NCBI GenBank assembly: GCA_030765045.1
Contig: CM060967.1
Location: 144,872,251-144,936,250, forward strand
Reading direction: 5' to 3'
Origin: Tenodera sinensis
Lineage: Eukaryota; Arthropoda; Insecta; Mantodea; Mantidae
Length of the DNA stretch: 64,000 bases
Below the pieces are notes generated by a model that searched no databases, was not told the origin of the DNA, and saw nothing but the letters and a program-made list of their open reading frames with translations. This document shows, piece by piece, positions 38,718 to 50,202 of this stretch (positions within the stretch are counted from its first letter, which is position 1; the number at the start of each line of letters is the position of its first letter). A program made the position numbers and the translations under genes.

Positions 38718-38852
38718 CACTTGACTTTCTCCACCCGCTCTTGTACAAACTGAATAGCTTGTATAGAGGCCTTTTCTTCTTCTAATTCATGTTAATCCAT
38801 ATAAAGGGGCTTATAAATACCTTTATTGCATATTTCCTTGTAGGTGAAAAGA
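38718..38852 (-). mobile_element. Family A, second 3' fragment, minus strand
   Basis: 'cacttgactttctccacccg', 'catgttaatccatataaagg' and 'catatttccttgtaggtg' repeat the same part of the family immediately after the previous fragment, so this is a second insertion or a local duplication. Confidence 0.65.
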
Positions 38853-38896
38853 GCGCCAAAAAATCCTCGGTGGATTTTGAATCGCTTTCTGTTTTT

Positions 38897-39043
38897 ACTT
38901 CCTCTACTATGTATAGTAAAATAGAGGAAAAATATAGGAAAATAGAGGAAATATATTGCACCCAAAAGTTCGATGACGAGATTTCAGCGGAAATATAGGT
39001 TTTGAGGCCTTCTGAATCCAAAAGACGCTTTTTTAGAAAATGG

Positions 39044-39141
<98 letters not shown>

Positions 39142-39581
39142 AATCTGTGGACAGCATAACTCAAAATCGAAAAGTCGGTTAAAAACCAAAGTTGGTATTT
39201 AAGTTTAATGTCTTTCAAGGATGCGACAAAAAGATTTCGAAGAAAATTGCTTCACCCCAAACAACCCATTACATGGAAAATATTCCTTGTTATGTATTTG
39301 TGTGAGTTTTGGAGAGCTTATACTTCTGTGAAATATAGTACCATTATTCATTTTTTTATGTCAACCGTGCAAAGAGAACGGAATTTCAAAGCTTTAAAAG
39401 ATTTGACTATCACTCAAAGTCTACTGTATTGCCATATTCCCCTTGTACGTGCCAGAAAACAAGCGATAAGATAATTTTTGCAAATGTTTATTTCAACTAA
39501 CACAAAGAAGATAGAAGAATAAGAGTTTGTAAGAATGGTTAGTACAAGAGTAGAGAAAGTCATTTGAGTGCAACACATCAG
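38897..39581 (+). mobile_element. Family A, internally deleted copy with long (GT)n
   Basis: Starts ACTTCCTCTACT and ends with AGTAGAGAAAGT (39549-39560) then 'gagtgcaacacatca'. A stretch of about 250 bp between 'cccattacatggaaaatatt' (near 39285) and 'ccttgttatg' is missing, joined without a gap. The GT site has grown to 94 bp. Confidence 0.85.
39047..39140. repeat. (GT)n microsatellite, 47 units
   Basis: Pure dinucleotide run at the GT site of the enclosing family A copy, longest of its kind in the window. Confidence 0.97.
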
Positions 39582-41029
39582 GTGTGAGCTTGACCTGGGC
39601 TCTCATCATATTCTCTCTTTAGGTTTTAATCCCTTCAAAGGCGTATCCTGTACTAGTCAACAAGCTGTTGCTGCCAATCATGAGGCCTGTGTGACAAACG
39701 AAGTTCACTTACTGTACGTCTTTCTCTTTTAGCCAATATGACCCACAGCGTAAAACTGATTGCTTCTGTGGCTTTCTCAGGTAAAATAACTAAGGTTTCA
39801 AGCTTATGCTTGTGTAGACAATTATTATTAGCCAGTCTATCTCGAAATATTTATTCTGGTGACAAGCAGGCGTTAACCGCAGTGAAAATCCAAAAAACCA
39901 TGACACTCGTGGTATTACTGAATATAGTTTTAACAGAACTCATCTACGAGAGTTATTTGAACATATAACTAAGCTGGAAGGAAAATGGCATTTGCTGGCC
40001 CGAAAGATATCGATATTACCCGAGTTATTTATGGAAGTCTCCTGCATCCCTTCTCAAGCGGTTGTTAAAGCAGCGAAATTTCAACTGTATTACAGGATTA
40101 TTAAATAAGCCCCAGATTATCGCACTTTGTTGCATATCACTAGACGCTTATTTCCCTTGATATTAGAGGTATTATCCCAGCTAAGACATCAGGGACACCG
40201 CTCCATGCTCAAGAACGCATAACTAAAGTAATAAGTAGTAAATTTGAGGCTATCGCCGAGATAAATAATATTCCTCCATACGAATGAAAGTCAGTGGGTA
40301 GATATGCATTTTGTTTTTCTCGTTGACACTTGTAGCGGTCCTGGCCGACCATAAATAAGCGCTCCAAAGAGTTTTTGAAGCTTTTAGCAATGGTAAACAT
40401 GAACATAAGAATTTAGAATTTTAGATACGGTAATTTCATACCTTTTTATAATCTCGCTTTAATACTAGCTTTGCCTCTTCGTTCCATACATTTATCTTTT
40501 AATAGTGTTTTTATTTTACATTGTAATTTATCTTTAGCTTTTGCCATGATTCATTTTATAACGGCACTGATGACTAAGTAGTTGATTGCCCTTAAAAATA
40601 CACCATCTTCATCATCATCGTTTTCTTCCTCTTCTCGTTACAATTAGCAAATATTTCATAAACCTGCTTGCAACAGCTCAGCGTCAGTTTTTCTATTTTG
40701 CCCCTTCAGCTGAAATAGCTTTTGTTCGTCTAAACATATTTAGTAACTGTTTTATAAATAAGTTTCTCACATCCGCTTATGTTTTTCCACTATCTTATCA
40801 ATTCAAAATTATTCCTGCACAGTTTCATTCAAAATGTCACTTTAAACTTTAAAACTCTTCCAGAATCACATATGTATTGTAACCTTTTAACTTCATCAAT
40901 TACTCTATTTGTTCTGCAATTATACATAGTTGTGCCCTCAGGTTTACAAACTTTGACAAATTACACTGTTAACTCGCATAAATTTTCTGAATTAACCTTT
41001 TTCACTGCGCCAGTTATATGCCAAGGAGC
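39582..41029. other. Unassigned AT-rich DNA
   Basis: No supported gene. The frames at 40586-41123 are low-complexity and not recognised. Confidence 0.4.
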
Positions 41030-41372
41030 ATACTGCTTTGGATGCTTTCTCCAAAGAGATTGGCACCACCGCCCGAGCAGAGTCACCGGCATCTTCCTTT
41101 GGTGCAGCCCCTGGATCCGGTAGACTGTATCGCTGATCCTCTCATCCTCCGATCCTGCGAGTGCGGGCCTTCCTATGCCCTAGTTTTTCCAAGACCACTG
41201 ACCTCTCTCAGTGCACCTTTGCTCCTGTGGGCCCTCCTAATCTCCTCCAGGGTTATCCTGCAGACCTCAACGTGTTCACTGCGCTTCGGAGAGTCACCTC
41301 CTCGCTGGACGCTCCTGCCGACGTCGATCGCCGCCTCGTGAGTTCTAAGGGTCCATACTTAGAACCATCTCT

Positions 41373-42147
41373 TCAGTCACTCTCGTGACTCCTAAGGGCG
41401 TCCAAACTCAGGACCACCTCATCAGCGACCCTCGCGATGTACATCCTCAGACTTGTAGCGCTCTGCCCCAAGGTCAACTCCAGCAAGGCCTCCTCCATCA
41501 CAGACAAAGTGTCAATCAATGACAGCACTCTTGTAGGGCCGATCTGCTTTGCTCGATGGAAAGCCCTCCACCGTGTCAGGTAACACCAGGACACGGCTGC
41601 ACCCGTGTTCGCCAATATCTGTTACCGCCTTCCGCGTACCCATCCGTCCACTAAGTTGTTGTCCATTATTCTGCACAAAACGCACAGCATCACTTTAGCG
41701 GTCGGTGATGACAGCTCCGACGTGCCCGTTTTCATGCCAGTACTTATTCGCTTGCCATTAGATTGTCGGCTGGTGTGGACGGTCCCTCACCGAGTGTCCT
41801 GCCCAACCACACTCCGAACACACGCCTTTGAGAGATTGTCCAGATCTTGGGGCTCTTCCCCATCCCACACAAACCGAATGCACCGTGTCTTCCACACTAG
41901 GACAGTTGTTCCCTTGACCGCCTCCACTGTCAACACGGTCAAGTGCGCGGCCGTCGATGATGTGATATTGATCGAGTATTAGGCGCTGATGTGTTTCGGC
42001 GTCACGCACCACGTCGAAGGAGTAGATAACTTCCTGGCTCACGTATATAGTAAGGAGGTTCACCAAAGGCTTATTCATTAGTTCTTCATTACCACGGGTG
42101 AACTCCAGAGATAACAGCAGAACAAAGGAACGCCCAATTAAATGCAC
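41373..42147 (-). pseudogene. Retroelement ORF1/gag-like relic: RRM-like segment plus damaged CCHC zinc knuckle
   Basis: This block, with flanking DNA from about 41030, is clearly GC-richer than its surroundings. The minus frame 42147-41758 (129 codons) has an RRM-like stretch at residues about 30-75 (LLTIYVSQEVIYSFDVVRDA..., HIIDGRALD) and then C110-x2-C113-x4-H118-x4-R123, which is a retroviral-type CCHC knuckle with the last Cys changed to Arg (CGT, one transition from TGT). A second minus frame, 41615-41373 (80 codons), continues in another frame, so at least one frameshift separates them. Order RRM then CCHC is known from insect retroelement ORF1/gag-like proteins. A degraded host RNA-binding protein cannot be excluded. 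Confidence 0.4.
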
Positions 42148-42277
42148 CCAATCTTATTAGTTGGTTAAATGAATAAAATAAGTTTTCGTAAGGAATTTAA
42201 TTGATTAGATTTCTTATAGATTATAGGATACAAAAGAACGTAAAGAAAAAATTAAATGGCTCATACTTGAGTTCTGT

Positions 42278-42278
<1 letters not shown>

Positions 42279-42323
<45 letters not shown>
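42279..42323 (-). repeat. T45 tract = A-tail of the adjacent minus-strand SINE
   Basis: 45 consecutive T on the plus strand lie just beyond the 3' end of the SINE at 42324-42650, as expected for a retroposed copy on the minus strand. The long pure tail suggests youth. Confidence 0.8.
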
Positions 42324-42650
42324 CCCTATTTCTCTTACACTGCTTTCTCTACATAGTCATGTCGCGAGACTATTAGAAGATATTCGTAGATCGGTATGTG
42401 GCGGACAGTTAGCCTTCAAGGTCTCATCACCATCCATACTATCCAGCTTCGTCACGAATCACAGAGGGAGCAGTGCAGGGCAACTGTACCTCTGCCTTTG
42501 TGACGGTATATGGCATTAGATATCCACCTTGTCGACTGAGGAAACCACGAAAAAGACCCAGAAAGATTTTTCGGCCCACCGGATTTGAACCCGGGACTTC
42601 CAGAATGCGGCTAAGTGACGTTAGCGCCTGATAATATTTGATTGATTTAA
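42324..42650 (-). mobile_element. tRNA-headed SINE, family S4, with long A-tail
   Basis: On the minus strand the head contains CTTAGCCGCATTCTGGAAGT and a perfect B box, GGGTTCAAATCC (42583-42594), then 'gggccgaaaaatctttctgg', 'gtttcctcagtcgacaagg', a palindromic part around 42455-42505, and the tail. The minus frame at 42439-42711 is spurious. Confidence 0.8.
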
Positions 42651-43177
42651 ACTCGTTAGTTTTTATTCTTTTCTTATTTCGAGGTGTACTGTTTAAAATT
42701 TTAAGCTTCACACAATATTTCGAATACGGTTAAGCCATAAAATATTTCATTCAGTATAAGTTGCATTTAAACAATTTATTTCATAGTAAGTTTTGATTTG
42801 CTTTCCTGGTTTCATAAAGCATTCAAAAAATGTTTCCTTGAAATAACCACGATAATTCCATTGGTTGAGGTAAGAGAAATTAATGTTAACCTTGCATTTT
42901 AAAAATATCTTCGCTCTAAAATGTAAAACATTTATAAAATATCGTTTCTTGTTACATACCACATACGCGTAAGCTCGCGAACGTGTAGCATAGTTTTTTA
43001 CCCAAAAGGTGCATGTTTTATGAAATGTCGATATTGCATTTTTGAATGGCATTCGGTACCTCCTGTGCCTTTCACAAACGATACAAAAAGCAATTATTGA
43101 TGAGCTGGGAAAGAGAAGCCGGAATATCTCGGATACTCCAAACTCCAATTATAGAACCGTGAGAATCGAAGCGGGGT

Positions 43178-43181
<4 letters not shown>
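42651..43181. other. Unassigned AT-rich DNA
   Basis: The 133-codon minus frame 42747-43148 is AT-rich, Lys/Phe/Tyr-heavy and without recognisable motifs; I treat it as chance. Confidence 0.35.
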
Positions 43182-43234
<53 letters not shown>

Positions 43235-43238
43235 GAGT
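43182..43238. repeat. (GA)n microsatellite
   Basis: About 57 bp of GA with one C substitution near 43227. Confidence 0.95.
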
Positions 43239-44140
43239 AATGGCTTCTAGCACAGGGCTGTGAAAATAATTCTTACACGTGGTCTGCATAAAGTAACGGT
43301 GAGCGCACAGCGGCCGTCTAGCAACCAAGAAAACTGCAGTAAAGTATGATAAGCATTTGGAAATTAAGTTCATATAAGTTCTAAGAATTAAACTCTATTG
43401 TATGAAGTACTTTGGTACATGTGCCGCTGCTCTTCTAATTTATGATCCCTTAAAGGACGTAATTAGAATAGGTATAGTTGTTAAAGGACTGAAGAAATGA
43501 ACTGGCCGTTCATTCAAAGCAGAAAATCGCGAGTTTAATCCTAGTGACTGCAATAAAATGAGGCTATAGTTAAGGATGGGGATGGCTCAAGTAAAACAAT
43601 CGGTGAGATAGTACGCGTAGATGATGACGGGATTACATTAAATGCAATTGCATGAACTTTGATTTTTGAAAAAGAAAATAAACATAAGAAGCTACAGGAA
43701 TGCCGAAATAAATTGCTACATTTATGACAAACAGCTGCGAAACCTTTACTTTACTGTTATATGCTAATATATGCTAACATTTTGACTAAACATCCTTGTT
43801 TCCAAATGGCGAAAGAATGTGGTTCAAAAATAGCTGAGCAGAAGACGTATAGTTAAATTGAGTTGGCATATAACTTAATAAACACCTTTACCTTGCACAA
43901 GGCCTCTATCACACCATGGAGGTAGACAAGCATTAATTTTTGTTATAAAGTATTAGTAAAAATACATTTTTGAATGATTCATGATGTAATTGTTCATAGC
44001 TATTAGTTTCGAAACATATTTTCAATGCTACATAACAAATTAAATACCTTCATGTATTTCAAATTGCTCTTCAATGAAAATGCATGTATAAGAATCTAGT
44101 TTTGGGGAACTGCAAAGGATCACAAACTAAGGACCCTCTA
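43239..44140. other. Unassigned AT-rich DNA
   Basis: No supported feature. Confidence 0.4.
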
Positions 44141-44210
44141 CAAAATTCAGTCCCTGGATTCCTTAACTTGCATACTAATTTAAGTTAAGGAATCCAGGGG
44201 CTGAATTTTG
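44141..44210. repeat. Near-perfect hairpin, 30-bp stem and 10-nt loop
   Basis: Left arm 44141-44170 and right arm 44181-44210 are reverse complements at 28 of 30 positions, and as plus-strand RNA the two differences would be G-U pairs. The loop is CATACTAATT. Weaker outer complementarity (TATAAGAATCTAG near 44090-44101 against CTATGTTCTTATAG near 44218-44232) extends it. Size and pairing are in the range of a microRNA or hairpin-siRNA precursor, though a DNA fold-back origin is equally possible. I see no family copy elsewhere. Confidence 0.8.
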
Positions 44211-44236
44211 AATTTTTCTATGTTCTTATAGGTATG

Positions 44237-45389
44237 AAATCAATATTTTGGACACTTAAGGGTTTTTTTGTGTCATAAACTACAACACAAAGTTCGGCAC
44301 AATCTGTTTTATAGTTTTAAGGAAATACATTATTTAATTTATTCACAATACCAAAATGCACTAATACTTTTTCAAAATACTCCTCGTGCATCAAAAACTA
44401 AAATATCACAACGGTTTTATTATTTTATAAACTTTAGTTTGCCCAACAAACACCATCATTCTATGGCAGAAAGAAAAATGAATACTTTTCAAATAATTAA
44501 TTTGGTTACTATGAGAGTCATTGAACATATCTGCTTTAACTTTGTGTGTATTTCATTTTTTAAAACTAAGGAAACTCTCAGATTTTGAAACCAAGGCTGA
44601 AGCTGAAATCTTAAATGGAGCACATGCTGGAGAAATTCTAGGAGTATAGCACAACATTTAATGCACATGGAGCAGAATGTATTAAACATTTAAAGTTGAG
44701 AAAAACAATATTTTTACACAAATGCATAATGATCATGAGTCAGATTACCCCTTTGTCAAGATTTCCTCTTTTGCCAGTAGTCTCTCCCCTCAGATTCATA
44801 GCTTAACCCCTTCTTTCCGTTGAATTTGGTTGCTTTTGAGCCCTTTTTCACTCATGTTTTGTTTAAATACTGCGGATAATTTAAGCAGAAAAAGGACTTC
44901 AAATGTAGCCCACATGCCTACGTTAAACCTTTAAAAACGGCGCAATCTAAAAATGTCAGTACCAACCGATGACTAAAGGTTTGGAGATCACTGTTATGTG
45001 TAAACCCAATTATCGTCAATTTGACAACTTTTCAGTCATTTTTCAGCCTTAAAATGTACATTAGGTACAAAATAAAAACAAGTGTTGATAATTAATTAAC
45101 TATACTGTCATATGGACTTGATACTTACAAGGGTTTGGAAACGATACGAAACGAGTATAACAGTCTTATAGGCTATAGAGTATACATGAATCAGTCCGAA
45201 GCTTGATATAGCAGTTTCCAAACTGTTTTATGTAACATTGAAAATTACAACATGGCAACATACCAGCACACTACCAAACTCTCCAACAGACTCGTATTTT
45301 TCCCGGTAAACCACAAGTACTTAATATTGGGCTTCATAGCTTAACAAACTGTAACCTCAATCAATGAAAATTAATTGTTCTTTCTCACT
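44237..45389. other. Unassigned AT-rich DNA
   Basis: No supported feature in about 1.1 kb. Confidence 0.4.
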
Positions 45390-45475
45390 GTTTGCATGGT
45401 AGCTCAGTGGTTACAGCAACTCGAAGGAGACTGGAAGATCCGTAGTTCAAATCCCGGCTATCATATTGAATATTT
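45390..45475 (+). mobile_element. tRNA-like head (SINE or tRNA pseudogene)
   Basis: A box TAGCTCAGTGGTTA at 45402-45415 and B box AGTTCAAATCCC at 45444-45455 are well formed and correctly spaced. I could not fold an acceptor stem or a normal D stem, so a working tRNA gene is unlikely. AT-rich DNA without a clear SINE body follows. Confidence 0.6.
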
Positions 45476-46704
45476 TAGTATAGTTCTACCCTTTGTAACG
45501 TTGTCTTATACTCGGTTAGTGTGAAAGAGCAAATCAGTTTCCATTAAAAGCAATACATCGCTAGTCTGAAACCTACAAGTTCATGGTCCATTAGCAGCCT
45601 GAAATTCTTACATTACATCTTAATAAGTTTTAAATTTACTGGCCTACTTTTATCTCATAAGCTTGTTATAAAGGAAGATTATAATTATTTTTTGTTTCTA
45701 CCTTATTTTGAGTAAAATTCATCATCAATTATTTTTGTTTAACAAACCCAACTATCCCATTAAGACAAAAAGTGGATTCTTAACAACACTTATATAATTT
45801 GCACATCATAATATTTAATGCAGCTATCTTCAAATGTTTGAGAACGACAGAAGATGTTATTTACAGAAAAAGTTACTCAAATCAAAAATGGAGAAAAACT
45901 CGCATAAACGCATTAACAAAGAAATAAACCATGTGGCTTGAGCATACAAAAATTGCCATATTTAAATGTATAGCACAATTTGTGTCTGAAACCTACTAAA
46001 AGATGGACTATAGTTATATAGTTATGAACTATATAGAATGAGAGCAAACGTGATACTTTCCGCTATGTGCTTCTAATGATATAGCTTGCTGTACAATTTT
46101 AGCCACCCCTGTTCTAGCCGATTAATGAGTTATGGGTTTGTCGCGGTCGCTCTTCTAATTACTGTCCACCAGCAAATGTCACACCTGTTAATTCATGGCA
46201 GTTAGTGGCATGCACCGGCAGTGCTTAGGTGCCCATTCGAAAGTGATGCCTTATTACAAGATCGACATGGATATGTGCAGCAAGGTTTATATTCCCACCA
46301 ATTATACTTTCAGATTCCGCAACATTTCTCACAATAACCTATCGTTATATAGGAGTCCCAAAATTAGATCGACAAACATTGGAAGCTGATAGATAACATT
46401 ATTTTAAGCACTTTTTGTTAAAGTAAATTTCGTTTAAGCGCTAGAAAACTGCCCTCAATCAATTTAAGTATTTACGGCAAAATCAATACAAATTAGTATT
46501 GCATTTATCTTAGTAAGGCACGCAATCTTAATCCAAGAAACAAACACAGAACGCAAACAGCTCATTGTTTACAGTTAATCACAGCTTTACTATTCAAAGT
46601 AAGTGTTGAAACGCACGCCCACTGCGATTAATAGAGTGCATCGGCACCTGCCGTACTCTCACAAAGACACCAGCCATTTCTCTGGTTTAAAAGTTTGTCG
46701 GTCT
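45476..46704. other. Unassigned AT-rich DNA
   Basis: No supported feature. Confidence 0.4.
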
Positions 46705-47385
46705 AATTTTGAATGTGCTCAGAAGGCGTCTTCATTCTGGATAAATACTTCGTTTTTCTTTTAAGTGAACCATTTCCGAGATATTCTTTCTTATTCGTTT
46801 AAATTTGGCAATAGTTCTAGGTTTTTAAATAGGAACGTGTTATTTTCTTATCTCTTGGTTTTGCAAAGAGAAGGGGATATCAAAGGCATCGCGTAACAAC
46901 CAGATCTTAAAAATTTCACTATCGCTTAAATCCACTGTTTCTCCATATTCTCCTTGCACGTACAAGAAAATTAAAAATAAGATAATTTATTAAAAAGTTT
47001 ATATTGATTAAAATGTAGCAGACAGAGAAATAAGCTTTGATAAGAATAGGGTGTATAAGAGAGAGCGAACAGAGTTTCTCCAAACTGAACCTATTAAAAA
47101 TTTGCATTGCAATATGGTACACGACGACCACTTACTGTATCTTCTAAGACTATGGACTTCGACTTTGTCGCCAAATATTGATCGACTTTTTAAACGTAAG
47201 CAGTGCCAAGGAAATTGCTAATGAACAGATAAGATATGAAAGCGCTTTCGTAAATCAAACGCAACGTACATTTAACCAACCCCCACTGCAACACAATGTA
47301 CCATAAGGGATTAAAGAGAGGCAAAGTGCGCATATAGTAGAAGGAGGTAAACGCAAATTCTCCATTTTTTCAAACGTTGGACTTC
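46705..47385 (+). mobile_element. Family A variant with alternative 3' end, copy F2
   Basis: Collinear with 20525-21300 over its whole length, including 'gtgaaccatttccgagatat', 'cagagtttctccaaactg', 'gactttgtcgccaaatattg' and 'gtacatttaaccaaccccca'. About 100 bp after the tttattctgg block is deleted relative to F1. Confidence 0.7.
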
Positions 47386-47500
47386 GCTGGATTAGAGTCA
47401 CCTACCGACCAGGAAAACTGCAAGGGGAAAATGGGTGGACAGTGGGGTTCCAATCCGAGTATTAATCTTACACTTTACCATGGAGCCACGTTTCTTGATT
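47386..47500 (-). mobile_element. SINE head fragment, minus strand
   Basis: On the minus strand, GTGGCTCCATGGTAAAGTG (A-box-like) and GGATTGGAACCCC (degraded B box, 47443-47455) precede 'ttttccccttgcagttttcc' and 'ggtaggtgactctaatccag'. Confidence 0.45.
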
Positions 47501-48438
47501 TCGTAATATTTACATAAGAAAGCTTTAAAATGGGTTACCACACCGTGATCGTTCTTATGAGAGCAGAATGAAGCAGCTACGAGATGTGGCAGAGAGGTGG
47601 GGAAGATAAACTCACCCCTCCGGTACCACTGGGAGAGATGCTGGACTAATTGTGGAAGTTACAACCCCTAATTGTTGAAGAGGGTCCCTCGTGGATACTG
47701 GGGGTTGTACAACATTAAAGCCGGCTGTTTGAGAAGCAAAGACGGAGACAAGCTAAGTTAATGGCGCTGAGAGCAGAGGTGTTGACTTTCCGGACTCACA
47801 CTGACCGCTGTGTTCACTGAGCCAGGTATTTATTATTCAACAAGCCAATCCCCCACTTCATTACCATCATGTTTTTCACTGCCCCTTTTCTTCCGGAGAC
47901 AAAAGAGTCAGGACATAGTTTTTGCATCGAAAAGGAAGCATTTATAACTGCCCTATATGCTTACAGGACACCGGAGAGCGGGTGTGAGTGTGCTCATAAA
48001 GCTCTGTAACGGGTCATAATTTGCCCATCGAAAAAAGGGAGGGGAAAAAAAAAAGAAGGAAAAAACTGGCCCCGTTTATGCGGCGCCTTGAACATCTAGG
48101 TGATATCGAAAGCTTTTACTTTGGAACAATAATAACAATAATTACAATAATAACAGTAACAACAATAACAACAATAATAATAATAGTAATTAACCACGAA
48201 CTTAAGTTACTTACCAGATCTCGAATGCATGGGAAAACTCGGCCCTGTGGGCCTCGTACTCTGAAAATGCATTCTCGCCCTGATAAGTATCACTTTCAGT
48301 TCTTGGTATTGAATATACCGTTATTGAATAAGGTGGTATAACATATCATTATTGTGCAAATGTAATATACAATATTGTTCCAAATACCGATACCTAACAT
48401 TGGTTTGAATTAATGTAATAACTTCCCTTCCATCTGGA
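47501..48438. other. Unassigned DNA with a mixed AAT/AAC array
   Basis: A degenerate trinucleotide array (AATAAC, ACAATA, ATAATA) occupies 48127-48190. At 47660-47715, ACAACCCC and GGGGTTGT flank a short region and may pair. No gene is supported. Confidence 0.5.
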
Positions 48439-48514
48439 CACACACACACACAAGCACACACAAACACACACACACACAAGCACACACAAGCACACACAAA
48501 CACACACACACACT
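48439..48514. repeat. Interrupted (CA)n array
   Basis: CA runs separated by AAG/AAA units at regular intervals (caagcacacacaaacacac), giving a higher-order pattern of about 10-16 bp. Confidence 0.9.
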
Positions 48515-49930
48515 GCTGTGCAAAACTTAGGGATGAAAGTAATGTGACGAACAGAAATTCCACTTCTAAGTACACAGAGTTATCGAGAAGTCGCTCCGCA
48601 GCTCTCCTGCCCCTCTAAAGACGGGAATTTTGAGGTAGACACTGGCTGCCGCGATCGTATAGTTTTAACGGTCTACAAAATGAAAACAGTCTGATAGATT
48701 CATGTATGTAATTCATGAAAGGTAATGCAGATAAACAGCAGTACCAACGTTATATCGAGCGCTAGGCACCGGCATGGTGCGGAGGAACTTGTTGATAACC
48801 CTCTAGAAGCAATAAGTTGCGGTGAAGTCATTCCAATTCATGATTGTGCTAAGGACTTTAGAAAGGGGAGCTTATAAGCGTGTGTGATCACCTCGATGAC
48901 ATGCTCAAATGTTAGCCACAGTTGTTGTGGGATGTTCAATTCCTCCACTAGCGCAGTTGACAAGTGCTGGATGGTAGTTGGTGTATGTGAACGTGCTGCC
49001 ATATACGTGCCTGATTGAATATCAGCCAGGGGAATGGACAGTCCAGTCTATTCGCGAACATCCTCTTGTTTCAAGATATCCTTCACCTGCGCTGTTCGAT
49101 GCGGTAGTGCATTGTTATCCATAATAATCAAGTGAGCGCTGACCGCACCTCTGAAAAAACACACTTAGAAGTACAGCATCATAATGACGCTGGCGAGTGA
49201 GCGTGCCATGTTCGAAAGATATGGAGGTCAGTAATCACATCCAGCATTAGAGCTCCCCAAAGAATGAGAACTGGACCACAAAACCACCATGTTTAGGGGT
49301 GCATTACGTGTTCTCCTCCTCTCGCCAGATGAGAAAACTTCGAGAATCACTACTCAGACTGAATCTACTCTCAACCACAAACAGCGCGACCGCATTCCTC
49401 ATTGGTCCTATTCTGATGTTCTTGAACCATCGCAAATGGTGTCGCCAGTGTGGGGAACACAGCGTACCGGGCAAAGGGACCAACCCTATGCAGTCGCTAT
49501 GCCCTTGTGTAGCATGAGATTGCGTGCTTCTCAGTCCTGTTAAATATGGTTGCAATGGATCCGCTGTTTGACGTGGATACCCTCTTACCTGTTGGACAAT
49601 GTAGTGGTCATTTGCTCCTGTAGTTGACTGTGGTTGACCACCTCCTCTCCTATGGGCAGCAGTGCCTGTGGTTTGGAATGCTCCCCATGCAATTGAAATA
49701 ATGCTGTGAGCAATACCAAAGTCCTGGCAACATTTGAAACACGTCGTCCTTCTTCCAGATGATTCTTTCCCGTACGAAGACATCCAGATGTTGTATACGG
49801 GCTATGCTATAATGAAGAACAACACCTCAGTGCATCACAACAGCTCGCTCGATTGCCTCACACGGTCTAGCCCAATTTCTTCACCTGCCTCTGTTACGGG
49901 ACCTCATTTGGCGCTGTAGTCTTTCTGTAG
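48511..49930 (-). pseudogene. Tc1-like transposase relic (Tc1/mariner superfamily)
   Basis: The minus frame 49783-49304 reads ...CCQDFGIAHSIISIAWGAFQ (HTH-like), then STTGANDHYIVQQVRGYPRQ (matching the 'RSTT-x-D-YI' part between the two HTH regions), then ...WRHHLRWFKN and ALFVVESRFSLSSDSRSFLI. The motif around the first catalytic Asp (normally F-S-D-E-S-R-F) reads F-V-V-E-S-R-F, so that Asp is lost. The second catalytic region is at about 49105-49125 (IMDNNALPHRTA, Asp kept). The third (SP-LNPIEH) is degraded to SPG*YSIRH. ALVEELNIPQQ at about 48930-48965 is the C-terminal part. A possible 3' terminal inverted repeat starts at 48511 (CACTGCTGTGCAAAACTTAG). Frameshifts and stops make it dead. 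Confidence 0.85.
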
Positions 49931-50202
49931 TCTCGACTTGTGAACATCTAGCTTTCTAAGAGAGGCCTCTGGCAACATGCCCCCAGAAGTGTTACACTCA
50001 TTTCTACTACAGTCCGTCTGGTCTAAGTTGGAACATGACCTACTTAGCGCTACCCCTCCCTGTGATAGGGGAGGGATGACAACACATCGCCACGGCTATC
50101 CGCGACTGCATAGTCTGCGTCTGTCGGTAATACGTGTTTCGACGAGTGTACGGGCTACTTATGTATGTACATATACCTAGCCCTTAATATTGAGAGTGAA
50201 AT

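Noticed and set aside
41018..41982. Plus-strand proline/leucine-rich frames (up to 125 codons)
   Set aside because: The minus strand of the same GC-rich block carries the recognisable RRM/CCHC features; the plus frames have none.
42747..43148. 133-codon minus-strand gene
   Set aside because: AT-driven composition, no motif, no supporting context.
45390..45475. A functional tRNA gene
   Set aside because: Boxes are good, but I could not pair an acceptor stem or D stem.
49289..49543. Plus-strand frames over 49289-49543
   Set aside because: They are shadows of the Tc1-like transposase on the minus strand.
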